From: Xestospongia muta
Lineage: Eukaryota; Porifera; Demospongiae; Haplosclerida; Petrosiidae
Direction of reading: 5' to 3'
DNA: 64,000 bases
Assembly (NCBI GenBank): GCA_963693285.1
Contig: OY848925.1
Span: 684,501 to 748,500 of the forward strand
Shown here: piece by piece, positions 23,090 to 35,805 of the stretch
How positions within the stretch are numbered: the stretch's first letter is position 1
How the letters are laid out: every line of letters begins with the position of its first letter
The notes under the pieces: model-generated
What the model was told of the DNA's origin: nothing
Databases searched by the model: none
What the model saw: only the letters and a program-made list of their open reading frames with translations
Translations under genes and position numbers: made by a program

Positions 23090-26000
23090 ATGGAGGATGA
23101 AGACTCTATTATCTCACTAAAAGACGTTATAGAAGAGGACCAAGAACTTCAAGACACAGCTAATGCCGTTCTTGGTGGCTCAGACGATACAAATTGTACA
23201 TACCCTGAGGTAACACTAAAGAATGTTTAGCTTTAATTTATTAATTGATAATTCATTATTATCATATTATAACAGGGGTATATAACTCGACAAGCTGTTT
23301 ATTCTTGTGCTACTTGCGTGCCTGATACATCTCCTCCAGCTGGAATATGTCTAGCATGCAGTTTATGTTGTCATGAAGGACATGAGTTATATGAGCTTTA
23401 TACTAAGCGGTAAGTGCCTAGCACAACTAAGGAATATGTCAGTCAGGTAGTCCTTTGCCAATAAATTGTTTCAAGTATACAAGTGTTAAAATATATAATG
23501 CATTTATAGAATATGAATAGTGGAACCTGTCACTTAGAGGACCCATTCGTTGACCCAACTTAATGTCTAAGGTATAACATGAAACTCATTATCCATTAAA
23601 TATGGACACAAAAGGTTGGCCACAGCATTTTATTGATGATGACAAAAATGACTTGCTTTTGACTTCATTACTGAGTGAATTAAAGGTCTTAAATTTAGCG
23701 TGAGCTGTCAAATTAATAATTATTTATTATGAAGAGTGGAGTTCAAAGTTAAAGAATACAATTCTAGTCCTTCTTGAATAATTGAATAAAGTGAAACAAC
23801 AAGAGATTTTTTTTTTAAATTATTTATTTGAAAGCTCACATAAATTTAACCCCTTTAATTCAGTCAGTAATGAAGTCAAAAGCAAGTCAATTTAGCTGTA
23901 CCAGTGCATTTATTTACTTCCTAGTCTCCTATGTAAAATTATTATTATAAAAGCAATCATAGAGCAATGAATGAAGTATTTATAATTGATATAAGTTTTA
24001 TGCATATTTTTTCATTAATAGTCATTTCCGATGCGATTGTGGCAACTCTCGTTTTGCTAGTAATCCTTGTCATCTTTATCCTGTGAGTTACATGTAATGA
24101 ATTGAAGATAATTCACTTTACATTCACCAAAACATTCATTAATTCGGTGTAAATTAACATGTTCACATCACCAGTTACTTATTATTCCTCACTGCAGTGT
24201 GTGGGCGAGGGTAATTATTATTATTATTTGCTAATGTACATTTCATAATTTTTCATGTTATTTTCCTTAGAGCAAAGATCCCCAAAATACGGAGAACATT
24301 TACAATCATAACTTTAAAGGTGTCTATTGCACATGTAAAAGACCCTACCCAGATAGTGAAGATGAGGTATGAAGATCTCTTATTGATGTAAAAAATAACT
24401 TGACTCGACTTCATTAGACCTTTACACTAAAAATAGATTTTAAGGTCCCAAAGTATGAGGAGGGAGGGGAAATAGTGTCCATATAGGTTCAATAACTCTA
24501 CATATTGGTCATTTCTTAAAAAGTTCTGAATTGTTGCTAATATTCATTTTTATTCACCAAACAAAATGTATGATAACGCCAAACGAAAAATGAATATTAG
24601 CAACACTAACTTACCCAAACACTCCGGCCTCTTTCTCTCAAGGTTCTGAATTATTACTGTTTAACTTGTTTCTTTCTCTTTTTTTAGATTGAGGACGAAA
24701 TGTTACAATGTGTAGTGTGTGAAGATTGGTATCACTCTAGGGTAAGACAGTTATTGTCCCTTTAGTTTAACAAAAGTATGATATCCTTCAGCATCTTGGT
24801 TGTCCACCACCTCAATCATATGAAGAAATGGTTTGTGATCTTTGTATGACACAACTCCAGTTCCTCCGTTGTTATCAATTGCACAGTCCTTCCATAGAAA
24901 CCACAGAGACTGAAGATATATCTATTCTTTCAACTGGAGCTATAAGTGGTATGGATTCTCCAAAGTCTGAAACTGAGGATGCAGTGAGTAAAGAGTCCGA
25001 GTTATCAACAATAGTCAAAGAGTCAGGTTCTGAAGAAAATACCCAGCAGACTCAAACTGAAACTAGTTCAGTTAAGACTGAAACCAATTCCATTTCCACA
25101 GAGACTCATACTGATGCCACTATCTCAAAAAATCACAAAGATCTTGAAACAATTACTGACCCAAATAACTGTCTTCTTGTGAAGCGAAAAAAACTGCTAG
25201 ATCACCAATCCACAGGTCCAGCATATTTTCTCTCTAACTGGCGTGCTGAGTTATGTCAGTGTAGTTCTTGTACTAAGATGTATGAAGAACACAGTGTAAC
25301 TTTTCTCTCTAACACATTGGATAGTGTGAAGGCTTATGAAGAAGGAGCTCAAAATACAAAATATATTCATGAAGCTGGCCTTGAAGCACTGGGATCAGCT
25401 ATGGGCCATGTACAACAAGTGGAAATGATACAAGGTATAGTTAGATAGATGGAAGATAGATATGTTACATGATTCCTTCAGTTCTATAGTTCCATAGGTT
25501 CCATGATTCCTTTAAGTTCCATAGGTTCCATGGATTACCATATAGGATCCATAGGTTCTATGGATTCCCATATAGGTTCCATAGGTTCCATGGATTCCCA
25601 TATAGGTTCCATAGGTTCCATGGATTCCTATATAGGTTCCATAGGTTCCATGGATTCCCATATAGGTTCCATAGGTTCTGTGGATTACCCTATAGGTTCC
25701 ATAGGTTCCATGGATTCCCATATAGGTTCCATAGGTTCTGTGGATTACCATATAGGTTCCATAGGTTCTGTGGATTACCATATAGGTTCCATAGGTTCCA
25801 TGGATTCCCATATAGGTTCCATAGGTTCTGTGGATTACCATATAGGTTCCATAGGTTCCATGGATTCCCATATAGGTTCCATAGGTTCTGTGGATTCCCA
25901 TATAGGTTCCATAGGTTCCATGGATTCCCATATAGGTTCCAAAGGTTCCATGATTCCTTTAAGTTTCATAGGTTCTATGGATTACCATATAGGTTCCATA

Positions 26001-27048
26001 GGTTCCATGTATTCCCATATAGGTTCCATAGGTTCTGTGGATTCCCATATAGGTTCCATAGGTTCCATGATTCCTTTAAGTTTCATAGGTTCTATGGATT
26101 ACCATATAGGTTCCAAAGGTTCCATGATTCCTTTAAGTTTCATAGGTTCTATGGATTACCATATAGGATCCATAGGTTCTGTGGATTCCCATATAGGTTC
26201 TTTAGGTTCCATGGATTCCCATATAAGTTCCAAAGGTTCCATGGATTCCCATATAGGTTCCATAGGTTCCATGGATTCCCATATAGGTTCTTTAGGTTCC
26301 ATGGATTCCCATATAAGTTCCATAGATTCCATGGATTCCCATATAGGTTCCATAGGTTCTGTGGATTCCCATATAGGTTCCAAAGGTTCCATGGATTTCC
26401 ATATAGGTTCCATAGATTCCATGGATTACCAAATAGGTTCCATAGGTTCCATGGATTCCCATATAGGTTCCAAAGGTTCCATGGATTCCCATATAGGTTC
26501 CATAGGTTCTGTGGATTCCCATATAGGTTCCAAAGGTTCCATGGATTCCCATATAGGTTCCATAGGTTCCATGATTCCCATATAGGTTCCATAGGTTCCA
26601 TGGATTCCCATATAGGTTCCAAAGGTTCTGTGGATTGCCATATAGGTTCCATAGGTTCCATGGATTCCCATATAGGTTCCATAGGTTCCATGGATTCCCA
26701 TATAGGTTCTAAAGGTTCTGTGGATTGCCATATAGGTTCCATGCATGATAAGTGACTGTCATGGATGGATGGACAAATTTCACAGTAGAAGTACTATATA
26801 TACGTTATATAATCTCTACTATTATTAGGTTATAACCACATGAAACAGGAGCTAACCAAATTTTTGGCAGGTTTTGCCAACAGTGGTAAAGTAAGTAGTT
26901 GCAGTACTATAAAATGTCACAACTATTGTCATTTCTTTCACAGGTTGTAAGACCTAGAGACATTGATGATTTCTTTGGAGAGCTTCAAAATTATAAAAGA
27001 CGGAGGTTAGACTCTGGTGAGGGTGTTCCTCCCGATAGCTGTCATTAA
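23090..27048 (+). CDS. UBR7: UBR7-type E3 ubiquitin ligase (UBR box plus PHD finger)
   Basis: Eight exons: 23090-23209, 23276-23409, 24022-24082, 24271-24366, 24688-24741, 24792-25434, 26829-26890, 26944-27048. All phases agree, giving 424 aa, the usual length of the family. The UBR box spans about residues 45-105 (YSCATCVPD, CLACSLCCHEGHELYELYTKR, FRCDCGNSRF). It is followed by a PHD-type finger (YCTCKRPYPD, MLQCVVCEDWYHSRHLGC, MVCDLCM). The middle is acidic and Ser/Thr-rich; a second conserved block (GPAYFLSNWRAELCQCSSC) and a C-terminal DIDDFFGELQNYKRRR match UBR7. In vertebrates UBR7 binds and ubiquitylates histone H2B. AATAAA at about 27145 is a plausible polyadenylation signal. Confidence 0.95.
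25470..26744. repeat. 30-bp minisatellite, ~42 copies, in a UBR7 intron
   Basis: The unit is GGTTCCATAGGTTCCATGG followed by ATTCCCATATA. Many units differ by a few bases (AAAGG, TCTGTGG and ATGATTCC variants). With a period divisible by three and few stops, it yields long open frames on both strands (for example GSIGSMDSHI). It sits in the intron between 25434 and 26829, and UBR7 coding similarity is continuous across it, so these frames are not genes. Confidence 0.95.
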
Positions 27049-27547
27049 CATTGTTATCTGGGATGTCATTACTTTGCAAGATGTTAAGGACTGTTGCTAT
27101 TTTTCAATGTATAAATATATAGAGTCTGTGATCATTCTTCCAGTAATAAATGTCTTGTGTTAATGGAAAAGTTATTCTAATTTGTAAACCTTAATCCTTA
27201 AAACATTGATTTCATTATTAAGGTACACTATCTATTTGTTTTGAGAAAATAACAAGGCTATGATGCCATCATCCCCTGTAGTCATACTAACTTCCTCTGT
27301 ACTTTATGGGAATCTTGTGGAGGTGTCCTTGTAGCCACTGATGTAATAAGAACAAATTAAATTTGTAACGGCTAACTTTGTAAAAGTTTTGTTATATGAT
27401 ATCGACTAGTGAATATCTTAGCGGCTCTCGTGGGAATAAAGGTGTGGTCTATCAGTCATCACTTCTCAGCGTAAACCGCTATGTCAACTCTATGTGTATT
27501 TACAACTACAAAGCCTGATTAACTCGAGAATATATCCTAGCTAAGCA
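27049..27547. other. Intergenic gap between UBR7 and the PTK7-like gene
   Basis: UBR7 3' UTR with an AATAAA near 27145 and presumed promoter of the next gene. No further feature recognised. Confidence 0.5.
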
Positions 27548-30500
27548 ATGTCTTCCAAATCGAGAGGCCTGTTTCTTTTCTGTTTATTGTTGACGACGCT
27601 GAAAATAGGTAAGACGCGAGAATCACATCCCACGTACATCGAGTCATCTTTCTCTCTTGTAGTTCATGGAAATTTACCAGTTATTACGGGCCCTTCATCA
27701 GTCCAAGAAGGGCACTCAGTGACTCTGTACTGTTCGTGCGAAGATTCCTCGGCGAATTTAACCTGGTTAAAGGATGGAAGAGCAGGACTGCCTTCTGGAA
27801 TAACCATTACCACCCCCAATAACTTTACAATAGCTAGTGCCAACTATATAAGTCACTCAGGACAGTATACATGTCTAGCCAACTATACTAATGGTACTGA
27901 AGCTATGTCTTCTCCATTCAATTTGACAGTGCAATGTAAGACAAAGCAAATAACCATTTTTTGGATCTTTTAATCATTGCTAATTACAATGTGTGATAAT
28001 AGAGTAGTAACTATATTTGTAATGAACATCTGCTCACTTGTCTGTTCATCCATTCTTCTATATGTTCATCCTGTAAATGATAATCTATGCATCCATTTTT
28101 GCACTTATTTGTCCATTTATTCATTCAGTGATCCATTTATTCATTGGATTATCAATTGATTCATCCATTCGTTCATTTTTAATCCATCCATTCCCAGATT
28201 TCCATGGTAGTGCTACAATCACTGAAGTCCGCCAAAATGGAGCCATTGTCCCTAGCAATCAAGATAATGAAAATCAATATCAAGTCAAATTCGGTACCAC
28301 TGTTACCTTAAAATGTCAACTCCCCACTGGATATCCTCAGCCAACCATTAGCTGGATATATTATGACCATCCTGTCAATACTAGTGATAATAGGTTCTCG
28401 TATCATAACATGAACACAGTCCTAATGATCAGTAATATTGAAACATCTAGTGGTGGATATTACATGTGCACAGCAAACAATACCATTGGGAATAGTGAAT
28501 CAGAATTCGTAGAAATACTTGTTCCTGATCCTGGTCAGTGTTTTCAAAGCAATTTTGTATGAGAATTTTTAAACTGTATTAAAGGCCATTGTATTTCATA
28601 ACTCTCTCTATCTCTCTCTCTCTCCCTCTCCCCACACAGGTTCAATATTACCTACTCAACCAGAAGACATTACAGTTAATATTCCTGTATCAACCAAATG
28701 TTGTCGGCTTGCATCTGATGTAGTCATACCATGTACTATATCAGGAACATATACAGAGAACGGGTGGTTTAAAGGTAACACCAGAATTACCAATGGATCT
28801 AAATACACTATTGGCAGTGATAATTCATTAACTATTAGAAATATTGAGAACAGTGATGTTGGTATATACAAATGCAGTGGTAGTCGTTCTGATGACAGTG
28901 CTAGTGACACTGTGTCATTACAAATAAAATGTAAGTATTTATAATAATATATAATGTATATATTGTGATAGATGAATGGACAGATGGACAGATGATGAAT
29001 GGATAGATAAACACAAAGTTCCTAGACCCTCACTCCCTTCATGTACATTAGTGTAATATCATGTGCCCTGTGCCAGTCATGATGAGTAGTCACTTGGAAA
29101 TTATGTCATGTCATTTATTTACATACATATATTTGAATATCATATTCACTGCCATGAGTATTAGTATGTCAAGTTAGCAAATATATATACTAATCTTGTT
29201 AGACAGTTAAGGTGGTATTTCTTTGATCTTTTAGCATTGACAACATGATAGCATTGTATCACAACACACCCTCTATAAATTAGAGTAATAGTTTGTTCAA
29301 ATTATGTCGTAAAGATGTAGCTCTAAAGTTAGTCATGTTTTAGGGTTGTTGTGGGCATGTCTTGGTTAATTATGTTCACAGACTCAGTCCTATACTTTCA
29401 TACTTGTAAGATTTCATGTTATACTATAAAGGATTGGTTTAATTTTCTATTATCTCACTAATTGATTTCATTCTACTAGTACTAAATCTTCATTCTTAAT
29501 TCTCCATCCCTATATTTTCATTTCTATATTCTTATTCTTAAGGTATTCGCTCAGTTACCATACAAGGATCACTATTAGTCGGTATTGAAGGCACTCTCAA
29601 ACTTAACTGTTCCAGTAACTACACTTCTTATATTTCAAAACCTAGCCTCAGTTGGCGTAAACCAAATGACGATATAATCAATGGGTCAATGATACAGCTT
29701 ACTAACCTCACATTCTCTGATGGAGGGAGTTATACTTGCATAGCAAATAGCTTAAATTCAGAACCAAGTCAATCTTCAGTTGAAGTTATTGTAGAAGGAC
29801 GTCCGATAGTGAGAATAACACCCACACCCCCTAAGGCTATGTTAAATCACTCGTTAATATTGACCTGTGAATCAAATACTACAAACAATAAGTTTGAATG
29901 GAGAAATGGCAGCACCAAACTTGTTGAAGATGGGACCATCTCGATATCCTCTTTCTCTAAGTTTAGTGTCTTAAATATCACACGTGTCACTAGTGAAAGG
30001 AGTAACGTATATTCTTGTGTCCTCTCAAACTCGATTCACAATGGTATCACACAGGTTTTACAAGTTAATATGAGTACAGATATTTATTTAATGTCAGATC
30101 TCAAAGACATGAATGGTATAAAAAACAGAACTTTACAAGTATTATGTCCTGTGGCTGGTGGATATGGGGTCGTTAGGGTTACTTGGTATAAAGGCTCCAC
30201 CCCTTTACCTGATCCAGCTAACGGTTTTTTAGTTAGTGGTTCAAATAATAATATGCTTACAATACGGTCGTTAACTTTGAATCATGAAGGGATGTACTCT
30301 TGTAATGCTACTGACGACTTACATCAAGTTTTTAGTCAAAAGTTTCACATCATAGTGTATGGTAAGTATAGAGGGTGTGGTCAGGTTTCTATAGCAACAG
30401 CACATTTGGTACATGTACATGAAAGCCTTGTGCATGTTATATAAGTTAAAATTGTTTAAAATAGGCCTCACTGTTATTCTTCCATTATTGTAAATTGTTA

Positions 30501-33067
30501 AATGTTATGACTTATGCGTAATGATAAGCAATACAATGTTGATGTATATTTTTCTTCACTAAGTATACAGTGTGTGTGAGTGTTAACTGTTTAGCATCGG
30601 AGAATGAAGGATTATTCAACGAATTGTAAATGTTTTTTTTTTCAATATCCACCTACGTGTGTGATTAGCTTTGTTTCAATTAGTATTCATTAATAGTAGT
30701 ATTAATTTAGCATTGTTCATTGTAAATATTTTATTAACACTTATTAAGTGGATATTGCTATAATGTACATGTACAAAGTTTTTTTATTATATTTTTCACA
30801 TAGTTCCAGGTCGGTTCATATCTCATCCTGGTCCTGTAGTTGAACGACAAGAAGGGTCTCATATACGACTGGACTGTGTTGTAGAGGGTAAACCTAAACC
30901 GAAAGTCTTATGGTTTTATGGTATTGAACCTATTCGATCTGATGATCACATCAATGCTAATACTAATGGTTCTCTTATCATTCACAATCTTCAAATGGCC
31001 GATAAAGGTATTTATTTATGTTCTTTTGAGAGAATCGACACAGGTGGTACAGACCTACGCAAGTTTGAGTTGAAAGTTGTTTCACAGCAAACTACTACAT
31101 CTGGTACCACAGACAATCAGAACATTATATGTGAGTATTTGTAGGTATCATTAATAGTTGCTATGGTAACCATATGTTATACATGTGTATGTGCACCGTA
31201 TATAGTAGCTAATAATTTATAGGAGGTGTGGTTTTAATTTTTCTCATTCTGTAGTGGGTCTTCATGAAAATGTCTTCATAGCAGTAATATTGGGTGCAGT
31301 GGGTGTGGTCTTTATTATCCTCATTATTTTCCTACTGTGTCTACTTTGTTGCTATTGTATCTGTTGTCGTCAGAGAAACAATAATAATATCCCAAAAGCC
31401 ATCTTAGAAACAACCTCATTTGAACGACGCCCCTCTCTTAGAGGATCATTACGTAAAGACAACAGTGGGATCTTACAACAGAGTCCCTCTAATGTCTCCA
31501 GTCTATGGACGTTTGCAGCTGATACAACAAGATCACAAACTATACCAATGACAATTGCTTCTAGTAGTGTTGCTGTCTCTCCTGGACCTCCTGTACCCTC
31601 CCCTATCCCTCCCCCTGATGGACCCACGGCAAGTCTAGCAACTGAACTCCACCTACCTAATGATGTACACAGTTTCCCACGGCAGAATTTACATGTAAGG
31701 ATTAGGTACTATGTATATAACCTGTACACTTTTATATTTATATGGAAATGTATTTGGGAATGAATAGTCAATTACTCGATTACATTGAATTAGAAAGAGG
31801 GAAGAAAAGTTAAATGATTATACTTGTTTTGTCTGCTCTCTGTCTATCTACTTTACAGCTAATGGCTTCACGCTTTACTAAATTAAATGTAGTTCTTGGG
31901 ATAGCTGTGAAATATTTAGGCAGTCATACAAATCCTTTGAAGTGGTAGACCAGTCATCTTAATAATACCTCCTTAGTCTCATTACCACATGACCTCATGA
32001 CCCAGTCTTGTTGTAATAGCACAACATGCACTATATCCATTACACTACATGTAATGCAAACATTATGTAAAATTACTTAATGTACAATGTATTATTGAGG
32101 AAGTTGTATTTAGCATATAATAATTATGTGTTTATAATACTATAGTTAAGTGGTATTATGGGTGAAGGAGAATTTGGTCCCGTATTTAAAGGCATAGCTC
32201 GTCACATTACACCTGGAGAGAAAGAAACAAGTGTAGCTGTGAAGGTGTTAATGCCGAGGGAAGGAGACGATCACTTGTGGCCATCTTTGATGGATTTTGC
32301 TAGTCAAATGAAACTATCGTCTCCATTTGTTGCTAGGATACTGGGTCTTTGTGCTGATGGGGAACCTTTTTACGTTATTTATCAATACTTAGATAGAGTA
32401 AGTGCATTATTTGTTCCAACATAGTTTGAGTACAAAACAGTGTATCAATATACACATAAAGTTTACAAGGTAATGAATGTTGTATCTATTATTTTAGGGG
32501 GATTTGAAGAGTTTCCTCATGGACTCACACCCCTCTCCTCATCATCATCCCTCTCTTACACAAAACGATCTATTACACATTATATCTCAAACTTCAGAAG
32601 GAATGTTATATCTTTACACACAACAAATCATTCATGGTGACCTAGCAACACGTAATTGTCTCATAGGATCAGATTTATCTGTCAAAATAGCTGATCTCGG
32701 CATTGGGCATGATCTATATGAACACGATTATTATGACAATGGTACACAGCTGTTACCGATACGATGGATGGCTCCAGAACTTCTTAGAGAGTCAGACGAG
32801 GGTCCTGCCTTTTCTCTTTCAAGCGATGTTTGGTCATTTGGTGTTTTCTGTTGGGAAGTGTTTGCGTACGCTTGTCAACCCTATACTCAACTTACTGACA
32901 AGCAAGTACTACAGTTGGTTCCAGAAGGTCATTTGTTAGACCCTCCTGAAGAAGGATGTCCTCCTCTTCTCTATTCTCTTATGATGGATTGCTGGCTAGA
33001 TAACCCTCATGATCGACCAGTATTCTCAGAGATAACAGGAGCAGTACAAAGCATCGAAGTAGATTAA
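27548..33067 (+). CDS. PTK7: PTK7 (CCK4/Off-track)-like receptor with seven Ig domains and an atypical kinase
   Basis: Nine exons (27548-27608, 27663-27935, 28198-28533, 28640-28930, 29543-30361, 30804-31130, 31255-31694, 32146-32397, 32498-33067) sum to 3369 nt, 1122 aa. A signal peptide (LFLFCLLLTT) precedes seven Ig-like domains: one each in exons 2, 3 and 4, three in exon 5, one in exon 6. They show Cys...Trp...YxC patterns such as GQYTCLA and GSYTCIA. A TM segment (VFIAVILGAVGVVFIILIIF) follows, then a Pro/Ser-rich juxtamembrane region and the kinase-like domain ending at the C-terminus. Kinase motifs: GEGEFGPVF, VAVKVL, GLCADGEPFY, YLDRGDLKSFL, HGDLATRNC instead of HRDLAARNC, DLG instead of DFG, activation loop YEHDYY, RWMAPE, DRPVFSEI. 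The seven Ig count, GLC..EPxY, GDLK and final FSEI fit PTK7, a Wnt/planar polarity co-receptor in vertebrates. Another Ig-type sponge RTK is the alternative. Confidence 0.85.
27609..27662 (+). other. 54-nt intron of the PTK7-like gene that stays in frame if retained
   Basis: GTAAGA...CTTGTAG, 54 nt with no stop. Retention would insert 18 residues between the signal peptide and the first Ig domain. Confidence 0.6.
31859..31948 (+). other. Candidate alternative terminal exon of the PTK7-like gene (kinase-less isoform)
   Basis: A strong pyrimidine tract (GTCTATCTACTTTACAG) precedes a 90-nt segment. It is in phase with exon 7 (ends at codon boundary 31694) and encodes 29 residues beginning LMASRFTKL before TAG. 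Use of this exon would end the protein just before the kinase domain. Only sequence plausibility supports it; the main model splices 31694 to 32146. Confidence 0.35.
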
Positions 33068-33481
33068 TTTCTAAGTAGTTTTATATTTCTTTACTTTCAG
33101 ACTTTTCGTTTTATGCTCATAATTTAAAGTAGCCAATCCTGTACACATCCTACACTTAATCAGTTATTTTTCAAAAGTTAATGCAGTAACTATTTATTGC
33201 CATGTACTGTTTTTTTAATTTCTATGTAATATATGTAATGCATTTATTTTAATAGAGATGGCTAAAGTGAATATGATATTAACATTATACCAGTAGGCTT
33301 CTTTGTATAGCCTCATCTTGTCAACAAATACAATAGCCAGCTGCTCAATAATACACGTGTATGCATTGTTAACTAGATTGCGTCAATAATATCAAGTCAA
33401 TTGTTTCATTTTAAGTTGTATAAATTGATTTAATGAGTTGTAAATAAATAAATACAGCTGTGATATTATAACAGCTGCATG
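33068..33481. other. Convergent 3' region
   Basis: 3' UTRs of the PTK7-like gene (+) and cyclin K (-). GTAAATAAATAAAT near 33441 can serve as a poly(A) signal on the plus strand. Confidence 0.5.
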
Positions 33482-34265
33482 CTACCGCCATGATCCTGGT
33501 TGTTGTTGATAATTGCTGGTAAGTTGTGATGATGTGGGAGGCAATGGAGGTGGTGGAATACCCAAAGGGTTAGCACCATATAAAGGAGCTTGTTGGTTAG
33601 TGGGTGGAGCTGGAAAAAGAGTCAATTGATTGGGATTAATTTGAGAGGATCCTGGCGTAGAAGAATGTGTCGTCCCTAGAGCATTGCTTAAAAGTTGAAG
33701 CGGTGGGTAAAGACCAGCTGGTATCAGGGGTTGAGGAGGTTGTCCCAAGACAGATTGGAACATCACTGGGTTGGCTGATGTAGGAGGTAGTGGAATAGTC
33801 CCAGTGGGGAGTGTGAGTCCAGGTATTTGAACATGAGGTGAAGTATGTTGATTGGTCCCACTAGTTAACAATAAACTGGAATGACCAGTTTGACTAGTTT
33901 GAGAACTGACAGGTAAATAAGGTGTTGTATTGGGCTGGAAAGCTGTCTGTTGGGGAAATGGGAGAGTAGGAGGAAGGGGAAGTGGAGGAGGAGGAAGTGG
34001 AAGAGGAAATGCATTGGCACTTGTAACAATAGGGACAGTAGCTGGAGGTAAAGAACACATTGATTTTTTGACATTAATGGTCAGAAATGTGTGTACCTGT
34101 TGTTGTGGGAACATCTTTGTCAGCAGTTGTTTCATTCTAGAAATTGCACATGTAATGAGAAATGGGATAATTTGTAATGAATATATACATATATACCTCT
34201 GCTGCCTTTGCCTCTTGCTCCTTCTCCTCTTCACTATATACATCTAGCACTTGATGACAAATAGC

Positions 34266-34315
<50 letters not shown>

Positions 34316-35760
34316 TTCTTGTACTCTCTACTCACATTTGACCAATCTTACATTCTAAATCATGTATGTCCACTGTTGCTACAAACTGTCTCCACCACGA
34401 ACGACTCTTAGCTTGAAAGGCAGTGTGAAGATCAAACTTGGAGAGTTTGCCTGCCAAATAGAGGAGCGCTACAGCTACAACAGATGGTTCCCATTGAAGA
34501 CACAAAGTAGTACATAAACTAGAAAATAAACAAGAACAAAACTGAGTATTTTGGGAATTGAACCCACAACCCAACACTCAGCTCTCTATCAGCTGAGAAG
34601 CTATTGCAATATATACCTTATGGGGTAGGGCTATCTAGTTATCAATACATAGACTATTGTACAAGGAAAGCAATTATAGACTGGATTTAAGTTTTCTGAG
34701 TTTCTTTGTATTTACTCTATACATATAGGAACATGAGTAATGAGGCCTACATCTAATGTTCACTGACCTGTCGTTAATAAATGTCCATGCCATTTGTAAA
34801 ACTCTTTCAATCCTTACTTTTTCACCTATAAAACCCCCAAATAATTATAGTAATTAGCAATCACATAAGAAACCTCCCAATAATTATAGTAATTAGGAAT
34901 CACTTACAAAACTCACCAATAATTATAGTAATTAGTATTAATTATATTATTAATTATTAATATTGATAAAACCTTTCATGTGCTTGGCAAAGTCGAGTAA
35001 GTAGCTGTAAGGATGGTCAACTTGCAGATCAAATCTGATAGTTTGTAACAACACTCTTTCATAAGCAATCAATTCTTCCTATAACAATATAATTATAAAA
35101 GATCATTGCCGACTCTTGACTCATTCTAAAATTTGATCCATGTATCAAAAATAAATTGAGACTATCTCAATTTCATTCTCTTACTTTTGGTCTCGGTCCA
35201 TATCCCTTTGACTGTTCCGGTGTCAACAATGTACTCGCCACACGGATTATATCTTTACATTTCTTAGGGGTCTCCTCAACTTTACCCGCCAATAACATAC
35301 AAGCACCAGCTGCTACCCAACGATCAAAGTCTCTGAAACTTTGTACCATAAAGAAACGATGATAAAAGACGGCTCCAGTAGCAAGAGTATCACGACGTCT
35401 AGTATGCACAGGTTAAGAAAGTATGTAACCCATTTAAGACCACACCCACAATAATTAAAGTGGGTGTGGTCATGTCAATATTACTGATCATGCATGGATA
35501 TTGTCTCTATGATAATAATTGTAACAATTACGATGTTGAAAAATAGTGTTGACTTTCTATGTTATATTTGATCATTCCTGACTTTACTGCAAAGGATACA
35601 ATTTTAAAGTATTACTGGCGTTTATAATAAACCTAGCACCCTCTCTTCTGTATTGCCTTTCCAATGCTGCACTGATCCCATGTTCACGTGATGGAGTACG
35701 ATGCTCTAAGACTTCTGCCGAGAATATCCACGATATTCCCTCAGACTGATTCTCCTCCAT
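33482..35760 (-). CDS. CCNK: Cyclin K (CDK12/13 partner)
   Basis: Eight exons on the minus strand: 35588-35760, 35185-35398, 34973-35078, 34768-34825, 34343-34518, 34197-34264, 34097-34136, 33482-34041. They sum to 1395 nt, 464 aa. The double cyclin fold is clear: [91 protein letters not shown] and [10 protein letters not shown]. The last exon encodes a Pro-rich tail ([11 protein letters not shown]), typical of cyclin K, which activates CDK12/CDK13 for RNA polymerase II CTD phosphorylation. The 34343 donor (GTCAAA) is weak but is the one that keeps the phase. A (GA)n run on the plus strand, CT on the coding strand, forms the acceptor tract of exon 34197-34264. Confidence 0.92.
34268..34312 (-). 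repeat. (CT)n (coding strand) tract at a cyclin K acceptor
   Basis: Plus strand GA repeat; on the gene strand it is CT leading to CCAG before the exon starting at 34264. Confidence 0.9.
34545..34620 (-). repeat. tRNA-like sequence (SINE head or tRNA pseudogene) in a cyclin K intron
   Basis: On the minus strand, TAGCTTCTCAGCTGATAGAG resembles a D-arm/A box and GTGGGTTCAATTCCC is a good T-arm/B box. The anticodon arm between them is too short and does not pair, so it is not a functional tRNA gene. Best read as a decayed tRNA or the head of a tRNA-derived SINE. Confidence 0.45.
34835..34945. repeat. Short ~42-bp tandem repeat in a cyclin K intron
   Basis: Three copies of CCAATAATTATAGTAATTAG-type units fill the intron between exons 34973-35078 and 34768-34825. 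Confidence 0.6.
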
Positions 35761-35805
35761 TATATTTCATGTAATCCCACCTACAATTGCCACACCCACA
35801 ATAAA

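Noticed and set aside
25503..26746. Long GSIGSMDSHI-type and ESMEPMEPIW-type open frames on both strands
   Set aside because: Products of the 30-bp minisatellite in the UBR7 intron; no start context or flanking homology.
33930..34247. Gly-rich plus-strand frame
   Set aside because: Antisense of the Pro-rich cyclin K C-terminus.
34545..34620. Functional tRNA gene
   Set aside because: Anticodon arm is too short and unpaired, so only tRNA-like status was reported.
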